From the NCBI RefSeq assembly GCF_000367765.1, contig NZ_AORI01000008.1, positions 1 to 51,568 on the forward strand: 51,568 nt of DNA, written 5' to 3'. This DNA comes from Metamycoplasma auris 15026. GTDB taxonomy: Bacteria; Bacillota_I; Bacilli_A; Mycoplasmatales; Metamycoplasmataceae. The translations under genes were made by a program, and so were the position numbers. Shown here piece by piece: positions 44,710 to 51,568 of the stretch; positions within the stretch are counted from its first letter, which is position 1, and each line of letters starts with the position of its first letter. The notes beneath the pieces were generated by a model. The model did not search any database, was not told the origin of the DNA, and worked only from the letters and a program-made list of their open reading frames with translations.

Positions 44710-45282
44710 ATGCTAAAAAAAATAACTAAATTAATGTTTTTTTCATCACCAGTAATCCTTACACTTCCCTTAGTTTCTTGTGCTCCAATTAATAAATTTC
44801 TTAATTCAATTAAAAACAAAAGTTTAATTGAAATTGATAGAAATATCGGCCCTTTTTTTGACGAAGCAAAAAAAGAAGATAAGGATGTTAAGACTTTAGA
44901 GGAAGATATTAAAAAAGTGATTGATGAATTAAAAGACAAAAAAATTGAAGATTCCTATCCAATTACACAATTCTTTGATGATTCCAAAAATAAAATAATT
45001 CATTCAATCGATAATTTCTATAATCTTAAACTACAGCAAGCCCAAGAAATTATTCAATATATTAAAAAATACAATGAATTAAGAGATATTGTTACTAAGA
45101 ATAATATTGCTGAAGTAGCTAAAAACAAAGAATTAAACAAAGAAGTAGCTGATTATTTCAATAAGAATTTTAGTGACAAAAACTTTGATATTAATAATTT
45201 AAGTATTGATAAATTAAAAGACCAAAGTAAAGACTTATCAAAGTTTTTAGATGAAATTAAAAAGAAATACAATATACATTAA
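44710..45282 (+). CDS. Small helical lipoprotein
   Basis: A 190-residue lipoprotein. Signal peptide MLKKITKLMFFSSPVILTL ends in the lipobox LVSC (Cys24). The mature part is highly charged and helical with no membrane segment. No known domain. The ribosome site (AAAGG) is inside a short hairpin AAACCT/AGGTTT (44690-44705), which could modulate its translation. Only 25 nt after the preceding gene. Confidence 0.8.
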   Translation: MLKKITKLMFFSSPVILTLPLVSCAPINKFLNSIKNKSLIEIDRNIGPFFDEAKKEDKDVKTLEEDIKKVIDELKDKKIEDSYPITQFFDDSKNKIIHSIDNFYNLKLQQAQEIIQYIKKYNELRDIVTKNNIAEVAKNKELNKEVADYFNKNFSDKNFDINNLSIDKLKDQSKDLSKFLDEIKKKYNIH

Positions 45283-45307
45283 ACTTTCATAAAAAAATAG
45301 CTAATCT

Positions 45308-45330
45308 AAAGACCATTTTATGGTCTTTTT
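45308..45330 (+). terminator. Intrinsic terminator before the str operon
   Basis: AAAGACCA (45308-45315) and TGGTCTTT (45321-45328), 8-bp stem, 5-nt loop, then T run. Confidence 0.9.
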
Positions 45331-45381
45331 TTATAACTAAAAAAATAAATAAAAAAATGTAATACACCGGTTTAGTTGTTG

Positions 45382-45387
45382 TATAAT
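45382..45387 (+). promoter_or_regulatory. -10 box of the str operon
   Basis: TATAAT about 83 nt before the rpsL ATG, leaving a leader of about 75 nt. No clear -35 box. Confidence 0.5.
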
Positions 45388-45470
45388 TTATTCGTATTTT
45401 ATATATAAGATAATAAAAGTAAATTAATCTAATTAAAACTAATTAAAAAAAATCTAAAAAAGGAGAAAAA

Positions 45471-45887
45471 ATGCCTACAGTTGCCCAATTAGTTAAACAA
45501 GGCCGTAAAGCAAAAAGCACAAAATCAAAAGCTCCCGCTTTACTAAAAATGTATAACTCATTACAAAAAAAAGAAAAAGCAATTTCAGCGCCATTTAAAC
45601 GTGGTGTATGTACTCGGGTAGCAACTATGACACCTAAGAAACCTAACTCAGCTATTCGTAAATATGCTCGTGTTAGATTATCAAATGGTCAAGAAGTTAC
45701 AGCTTATATTCCTGGAGAAGGACACAACTTACAAGAACACTCAGTTGTTTTAATTCGTGGTGGTAAAGTTAAAGATTTACCTGGTGTTAGATACACAATC
45801 GTGCGTGGAACACAAGATGCAGCAGGTGTTAACAACAGAAAACAAGCGCGTTCATTATATGGAACAAAGAAACCAAAAAGTAATTAA
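45471..45887 (+). CDS. rpsL: 30S ribosomal protein S12 (uS12)
   Basis: A 138-residue ribosomal protein of the decoding centre. Family signatures [30 protein letters not shown] and [27 protein letters not shown] are intact. Lys43 and Lys88 equivalents (where streptomycin resistance arises) appear as the usual Lys. AGGAG ribosome site. First gene of rpsL-rpsG-fusA. Confidence 0.98.
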   Translation: MPTVAQLVKQGRKAKSTKSKAPALLKMYNSLQKKEKAISAPFKRGVCTRVATMTPKKPNSAIRKYARVRLSNGQEVTAYIPGEGHNLQEHSVVLIRGGKVKDLPGVRYTIVRGTQDAAGVNNRKQARSLYGTKKPKSN

Positions 45888-45891
45888 TTAG

Positions 45892-46386
<495 letters not shown>

Positions 46387-46410
46387 TTATTTAAAAAAAT
46401 AGGAAAATAT

Positions 46411-48504
46411 ATGTCAAGAGAATATAAATTAGATGATTATCGAAACATCGGAATTATGGCGCATATTGATGCTGGAAAAACTACAACCACAGAAAGAGTT
46501 TTATACCACACAGGAAAAATTCATAAAATTGGTGAAACACACGAAGGTGCTTCCCAAATGGACTGAATGATTCAAGAACAAGAACGTGGAATCACTATTA
46601 CTTCAGCAGCAACAACTACATACTGAAAAAATAAAAGACTAAATATCATTGACACTCCAGGGCACGTGGATTTTACTATTGAAGTTGAAAGATCACTTCG
46701 TGTACTTGATGGTGCTGTGGCAGTTTTAGATGCGCAATCAGGAGTTGAACCACAAACTGAAACAGTTTGAAGACAAGCAACAAACTATCGTGTACCTAGA
46801 ATTGTTTATGTAAATAAAATGGATAAAATGGGTGCTAACTTTAAAGCTTCTGTGGAATCTTTAAAGAAATTACTAGGAGCAAATGCTCATGCAATCCAAC
46901 TTAACATTGGTGAAGAAGCTCAATTCAATGGAATTATTGATTTAGTAACAATGAAAGCATATGAATTCGATGGTGGTGTCGATGAAAATATGAAAGAAAT
47001 CGAAATTCCAAGCTACCTAAAAGATGAAGCTTCCTTAATGCGTTCTTCTTTAGCTGAATCATTAGCTGATTTTGATGATGAAGTGATGGAAAAACTTTTA
47101 ATGGAAGAAGAAATTTCTGTGGATTTAATGAAACAAGCAATCAGAAAAGCAACTTTAACTGCAAATTATTTCCCAGTAGTTTGTGGAACATCCTTTAAAA
47201 ACAAAGGTGTTAAATTAATGCTTGATGCAGTTGTTGATTATCTACCAAGTCCACTTGATATTCCTCCAATGAAAGCATACAAAGATGGACAAGAAATTTC
47301 AATTCCTGCTTCTGATGATGAATTCTTTTCTGCTTTAGCATTCAAGGTTATGAATGACCCATTTGTTGGAAATCTAACATTCTTTAGAGTTTATAGTGGT
47401 GTTATTACTAAAGGTTCTTATGTAGTAAACTCAACAAAAGGTGAAAAAGAAAGATTAAGCCGGATTCTATTAATGCATGCTAACTCAAGAAGTGATATTG
47501 AAGAAGTTAGAACTGGAGATATTGGTGCTGCTGTTGGACTAAAATACACAACAACAGGGGATACTTTAATTGATGAAAAACACAAAGAAATTGTGCTTGA
47601 AAACATGAATTTCCCAGAACCAGTTATTTCTCAAGCAATCGAACCTAAAACTAAAGATGCATCCGAAAAACTTTCTTTAGCGCTACAACGTTTAGGTGCA
47701 GAAGATCCAACATTTAAATACTACACAGACGAAGAAACAGGTCAAACTATTATTGCTGGGATGGGAGAACTTCATCTAGATATTATAATTGACCGTCTAA
47801 AAAGAGAATTTAGAGTTGAAGTTAGTGTTGGAGCTCCCCAAGTTTCCTACCGTGAAACAATTACAAAATCTGCTGAAGTTGAAGGTATTCACAAGAAACA
47901 ATCTGGTGGTAAAGGTCAATATGGTCATGTTTGAATTAAATATGAACCAAACCCAGATGGTGGCTTTGAATTTGTAGATAAAATTGTTGGTGGAAAAATT
48001 CCTAAAGAATACATTAAGTCAATTGAAAAAGGACTTAAAGAAAAAATGGCAATCGGAATTTTGGCTGGATATCAAATGATTGATATTAAAGCAACACTTT
48101 TTGATGGATCATACCATGATGTCGACTCTTCTGAATTAGCTTATAAAATTGCTGCTTCAAAATCTCTAACTAAAGGTCGTGATTTATTAGGAACTGTTCT
48201 ACTAGAACCAATTATGGATGTTGCTGTTGTTGTTCCTGAAGATTTCTTTGGTGATGTTATGGGAGATATTTCACGTAGAAGAGGTCAAATTCGTGATAAC
48301 GAAACAAGAAATGATGGTGCGCATGTTATTAAGGCATTTGTCCCATTAAGTGAAATGTTTGGTTATGCAACACAACTTAGATCTATGACAACCGGTCGTG
48401 GAACTTACCAAATGTGATTTGATCACTACGAAAAAATTCCTCGTAATTTAGCTGATGAAATCATTAAAAAACGTGGTGGTAAAGTTTCAATTGATGAGGA
48501 CTAA
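46411..48504 (+). CDS. fusA: Elongation factor G
   Basis: A 697-residue translocase. G1 is [19 protein letters not shown], then switch I, DTPGHVDF (G3), [10 protein letters not shown] (G4), domains II-V with [10 protein letters not shown] (domain IV start) and the C-terminal [10 protein letters not shown]. Full length for the family. Many Trp are TGA. Last gene of the str operon; tuf is not adjacent. Confidence 0.98.
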
Positions 48505-48546
48505 TAAAACGTTTTTATCTTTATAAAAATTAAGAAAACTAAATTT

Positions 48547-48597
48547 AAATAAGTCAAGTAAAAAAGCAAAAACGCTACTCTTGGCTTATTTTTTTAG
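48547..48597 (+). terminator. Intrinsic terminator of the str operon
   Basis: AAATAAGTCAAG (48547-48558) and CTTGGCTTATTT (48580-48591) pair over 12 bp with one G-U pair, then seven T residues. Confidence 0.85.
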
Positions 48598-48717
48598 CTT
48601 TTTAAGCCTTTTTTAAAATTGGAACCGTAAAATTTAAGTGTGTAGAAAGCTTTACCAAGCCTATTCAATCTAACTATATTTTACAACATTTTTAAAAGTC
48701 TAGAATTTTTAATTTTT

Positions 48718-48926
48718 AATTTTTGTGTCATTTTTCTATTTTAAGGCTTAAAAAACTTTTTGTTTGTTTTTTTATTGCCTTTAAAGGCAAGATAAGGAAG
48801 TGCGCCAAAGTTCTTACCGAACGCCACTTTTTTAAGCCCTTTATTTTTTTGTAGATAAAAAATAAAGAAAAACTAATGTTTTTTGTAACAGCAAAACAAC
48901 AAAAATAGAATTTAGACACAAAAATT
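48718..48926. repeat. Nested inverted-repeat element (MITE-like)
   Basis: A perfect 12-bp end pair AATTTTTGTGTC (48718-48729) and GACACAAAAATT (48915-48926) extends inward imperfectly to 48742/48902. Inside lie GGCTTAAAAAA (48745-48755) with its complement (48828-48838), a perfect 16-bp palindrome TTGCCTTTAAAGGCAA (48775-48790), and a GC-richer stem AAGTG/CACTT around 48797-48828. The 63-codon minus-strand reading frame inside looks like a by-product. The whole 209 nt could be a miniature element, an ICE end or a structured RNA. Confidence 0.5.
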
Positions 48927-48949
48927 TAATAGTTTGTAACATACATATT

Positions 48950-49277
48950 ATTATTAAAAATATAAAGCTTATATTTTTAATAATTTTAGTAAAATGCTAT
49001 ACTTTTATTTCATAAAAGTATATCACAAAATACATTATTATTTTTTATTATAAATACCTAGTATTTATAATAAATGCTGCAAAAACTACCTTTGTCCTTT
49101 GGTTGCACCATTTATTTAATAATCAAGCAGCAAAAATATTCAAAAAATTTAGATTTGGCTAAGAAAATTAGTACTTTTTCTTGTTCAAAAACAAAGAAGA
49201 AGTTTATCTATATACAAAGTATATAGATAAAAAAATGTTGAAAATTTCTCTTTCCTTTTTACTAGGTAAAAAGGAAA
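48950..49277. repeat. Row of five near-perfect hairpins with 3-nt loops
   Basis: Five perfect inverted repeats: 48950-48984 (16-bp arms, loop AGC), 48998-49022 (11 bp, TTC), 49045-49073 (13 bp, CTA), 49203-49231 (13 bp, AAA) and 49251-49277 (12 bp, TAG). Arm sequences are unrelated, but the 3-nt loop is constant. Between the third and fourth lies a further imperfect pair (GCTGC near 49076 with GCAGC near 49127). No gene is present from 48598 to 49369. The function is unknown; see the findings. Confidence 0.8.
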
Positions 49278-49369
49278 AAAAGAACTAATTTCTTTTTATT
49301 TTTTTATTTCTTGTTATAATAAAAAGTAGATGCTAAAACAATTAAATTTTTTTAAATTTTTTCTTCTAA

Positions 49370-50602
49370 CTAGTAAAACAACGTGGCTTGATTTTTTATA
49401 ATATTTCTATAAAGGACTTTCAATTTTATATGTTCAAAACAAAAAAGACTTTGTTCTTTCCTAATATGTTTTTTGAAAGAGTTATAAACAAAATGCTCAG
49501 TATAAGACTTTAATTTCTCATTATTGTCAAAAACTGCCCTGGCATTATTCGATATCAATTTGTAGAAATTTCTTGCTCTTTCAGATATACCAGTAGGCAT
49601 TTTTAAAGCAATAGGATTAGACAAAAATTCATATCAAAGTCGACGAAAAAGTTCTTCATTTTTTAAAAGAATAGCTTCATCAAAAACATTTTTTCATGAC
49701 TTATTTAGTGTCTTATTTATATAGGTTTTGTAGTAAATTTTATTCTCTTTTGAAACAAATTTATTTGTACCAAATGTGTCATTTAAAGCCTTTTGAATAT
49801 GAAAAAGATCTAGCGAATAAGTAGCATTTAGTTTATCAGCAAGTTTCTTAATTCATCTAGCTCCATCACCATTTACAATTAGTTTTTGCTTATAATTACT
49901 TGTAATTAATTCTTTATTAATAGTATTTTTAATAAACTCTAAATCATTATTTTTAGTTGTTGGATCGTCTAAATTTTTAGTAAAAAATATATTTATTACG
50001 TTGCTTAATTTATTACTTTTTAGAGTATGTGCTACCACTTCACGTACTCTCATTTTTTTAACTTTAGTTGACTTATGGAATATATAAAAGTCATCCATTT
50101 CTAGATAAATTTTTTCATTATCTTTTGCAAAATTACATTTTATTTCATTCAAAATTTCTTCATTTTTATCTAGTAATTTTTCATTAATTTTTAGTTTGTT
50201 TAGATAATAATTTAATAGTTGTTTACTAGGCAATAATTGTTTTAAATTTGATGGAATTTTAGAATTCTCTAAGTAAAATTTCACAGCTAATTTAAGATTA
50301 TCAGTATCATATTTACAATTGCAAATTTGCTTAAGTTTTTCATCATGATAATAAGTAAAACGCGTTATCCTACCTTCATCATCTTTTGTTTCGTACATTG
50401 TAATATTAAGTAAAAAAATACCGCCCAAAGTAATTCATTTTCTAGTTTCTCTTCTAAATATCTTCCAATTTGGATGAATCGTTTTTCTTAATGTATTCCT
50501 AAAATATTCTTCTATATCATTTAGCTCTTTTGCCTTATTAGCATATAGCTTATTAGTAGTGTCTAAGATATCGTTAAATATATCTACATCTAACTTTTCC
50601 AT
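49370..50602 (-). CDS. ISLre2/UPF0236-type transposase-like protein of ICE (Mbov_0401-like)
   Basis: A 410-residue protein. The N-terminal block with WKIFRRETRKWITLGGIFLL resembles the R..R...T.lG segment of ISLre2/UPF0236 proteins. LEMDDFYIF (about residues 165-173) and VNGDGARWIKKLAD (about 249-262) provide the spaced aspartates of an RNase H-like core, and a later Glu-rich helix could complete it. Mycoplasma ICEs carry a protein of this type. TAG stop; both TGA and TGG are used for Trp. -10 TATAAT (50612-50617) ends 9 nt before the ATG with no ribosome site. No flanking terminal repeats or target duplication were identified, so it is more likely an ICE gene than a free IS. Confidence 0.75.
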
Positions 50603-50611
50603 AGCATCTTA

Positions 50612-50617
50612 ATTATA
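50612..50617 (-). promoter_or_regulatory. -10 box of the transposase-like gene
   Basis: Minus-strand TATAAT, 9 nt before the start codon, which indicates a leaderless mRNA. Confidence 0.5.
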
Positions 50618-50649
50618 TGAAACAATTAATTATTAAAAAAAGTTAGTAT

Positions 50650-50677
50650 AAAAAACTCATAGGTTATAAGCCTATGA
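50650..50677 (-). terminator. Intrinsic terminator after the 50765 gene
   Basis: TCATAGG and CCTATGA (plus-strand 50657-50663 and 50671-50677) with a 7-nt loop; on the minus strand it is followed by GTTTTTT. It separates the two ICE-type genes into separate transcripts. Confidence 0.8.
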
Positions 50678-50764
50678 TAGTTGTTATGATGCTTAGAAAA
50701 ATTATTACTTGTATATTCAGAAAAGGCTCTAGAAGGCTTTATTTGCGCTGATAAAACCGTCTTA

Positions 50765-51412
50765 CTAGAGAATTAAACCTTCGTCGTCTTCTAGAGTATT
50801 AGGTTCTTTTTCTTTAGTAAGATTAATATATTCATTTTCTACTAATGAGTAGAAATTGTTTTCATCTCTAGATATTAATTCTCTATATGGGGATTTTATT
50901 TTGCTGTTATAAGTATTAATTATTTTTTCACAAGTATCTTTATTTAAAAGTCCAATATCTCTTGTTTTCCAAATTGTGCGATCTGAAACAAAACTATCGA
51001 CTTCGAAATATTGGATATCATCTAAATTCTCATATAGTTTTTCCATTACACTATTATAAATATTTGGGGAAGTTAGATAGTTATTTAATTCATTATCTTT
51101 TTCAAATAGACTTTCAAAGAGGTTTCTATCCATTACATTAATTACAGAACAATTAATTGCTATTTCTTTATCATTACCATATAAGTCATTTTGAAGAACT
51201 AAATTTCCTTTATCTTGTGCAGTTAATTCTCTATTTTTATCAGTTATACTTTTAGCAGAAAGATAATAAACTTTATCATCAGAATAAAAGATTAAAAACG
51301 GTCTATTTGCTCCATGGGCATCTATTTCATCTCCATTCCTATTTTTAGCAATTGGGAGTCTATTTTCTTTATTTCTTTGTTTAAATACTCTACCAATTAA
51401 TAATTTACTCAT
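50765..51412 (-). CDS. ICE-associated protein, Mbov_0400-like
   Basis: A 215-residue soluble protein starting MSKLLIGRVFKQRNKENRLPIAKNR. The stretch GANRPFLIFYSDDKVYYLSAKS is the most distinctive, recalling the small MazF/PemK-like or Mbov_0400-type proteins of mycoplasma ICEs. C-terminal part acidic. I assign it mainly by its position before the transposase-like gene and by overall look; function unknown. TAG stop. Trp in TIWKTR is TGG. Confidence 0.6.
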   Translation of the reverse strand: MSKLLIGRVFKQRNKENRLPIAKNRNGDEIDAHGANRPFLIFYSDDKVYYLSAKSITDKNRELTAQDKGNLVLQNDLYGNDKEIAINCSVINVMDRNLFESLFEKDNELNNYLTSPNIYNSVMEKLYENLDDIQYFEVDSFVSDRTIWKTRDIGLLNKDTCEKIINTYNSKIKSPYRELISRDENNFYSLVENEYINLTKEKEPNTLEDDEGLIL

Positions 51413-51419
51413 ATTAGAA

Positions 51420-51425
51420 ATTATA
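51420..51425 (-). promoter_or_regulatory. -10 box of the 50765 gene
   Basis: Minus-strand TATAAT, 7 nt before the ATG at 51412, directly after the T tract of the preceding terminator. Confidence 0.5.
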
Positions 51426-51427
51426 AT

Positions 51428-51548
51428 AAAAAAACATAGGTAAATACCTATGTTTGGTTCACTCTCCTCATTTCGTAATCTCTAAGTCATACAGGGTCAG
51501 TAGAACCACACTGCCAATATAGTTCTTATTGGGAACAATTTCATTTTA
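51428..51548 (-). ncRNA. Candidate small structured RNA of about 110 nt
   Basis: On the minus strand a TAAAAT (51543-51548) could start a transcript near 51536. Inside, CCAATA/TATTGG (51514-51519 with 51527-51532) and GTTC/GAAC (51522-51525 with 51533-51536) interleave as a possible pseudoknot; GGTTC(T)ACT pairs with AGTGAACC (51499-51507 with 51456-51463); and the transcript ends with a perfect 11-bp terminator (51432-51442 with 51445-51455) and T run. The body is clearly richer in G and C than the flanks. The longest reading frame is about 20 codons. Alternatively a leader/attenuator of the 50765 gene. It runs near the window edge. Confidence 0.5.
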
Positions 51549-51568
51549 ACATAAATTTTAAAATTAAT

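Noticed and set aside
48728-48919. A 63-codon minus-strand reading frame
   Set aside because: It sits between inverted repeats, has low complexity and no recognisable features; probably a by-product of the repeat element.
49370-50602. Free-standing insertion sequence
   Set aside because: No terminal inverted repeats or target duplications were found around the transposase-like gene; the neighbour gene suggests an ICE context.
51479-51541. A 20-codon minus-strand peptide within the candidate RNA
   Set aside because: No ribosome site and it overlaps the structured stems; treated as non-coding.

Overview
The window is chromosome from a mollicute, most likely a Mycoplasma (Mycoplasmopsis) of the Hominis group. 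Base composition is very AT-rich. TGA is read as Trp: almost every conserved gene (nusA, infB, mnmG, metG, fusA, lepA, obg, tex and others) is collinear with its family only if TGA is decoded. All coordinates below use that code. The lipoprotein signal sequences, the DUF285 repeat protein and the ICE-type genes at the right edge also fit this group; the species cannot be fixed from the sequence alone.

Layout. 1-5.7 kb is a surface-antigen block: two lipoproteins with nearly the same signal peptide flank a tandem pair of about 600-residue S41-type protease-like lipoproteins, and a 14-A tract sits inside the apparent promoter of the last one. 5.7-12.0 kb is a minus-strand information-processing operon, nusA-ylxR-infB-rbfA-mnmG-rlmH. 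12.2-17.5 kb carries a PAP2-family membrane phosphatase, tex, tmcAL and 5-formyltetrahydrofolate cyclo-ligase. 17.7-19.6 kb is a GATC-type restriction-modification module in which a Cro/CI-type HTH is fused to a Dam/DpnM-like methylase, and the DpnII-like nuclease has its natural start out of frame at an A8 tract. 19.7-25.8 kb has a proline iminopeptidase, a P2-type cation ATPase, two near-identical tRNA-Ser genes and a DUF285 repeat surface protein. 26.2-33.8 kb has lepA, membrane proteins, a shattered MFS permease, two methyltransferases and metG. 33.9-37.7 kb has a papain-like cysteine peptidase coupled to a membrane protein, then a second PAP2 paralogue. 38-48.5 kb has obg, an eight-tRNA cluster (Pro-Ala-Met-Ile-Ser-fMet-Asp-Phe), a PQ-loop protein, a YigZ-like protein, an RluD-type synthase, three envelope proteins and the str operon (rpsL-rpsG-fusA).

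48.5-51.6 kb is accessory. A gene-free stretch holds a nested inverted-repeat element and a row of five near-perfect hairpins with 3-nt loops. Two minus-strand genes follow that look like integrative-conjugative-element genes (an ISLre2/UPF0236-type transposase-like protein and an Mbov_0400-like protein), and a candidate 110-nt structured RNA with its own promoter and terminator lies at the edge.

Across the window many genes have a TATAAT- or TAAAAT-type -10 box only 7-10 nt before the start codon and no Shine-Dalgarno sequence, which suggests leaderless mRNAs. Others (lipoproteins, str operon, nusA) have clear Shine-Dalgarno sequences. The most striking items are the HTH-methylase fusion with a switchable nuclease, the poly-A promoter, the hairpin row and small RNA candidate near the ICE genes, and the peptidase/membrane-protein pair.
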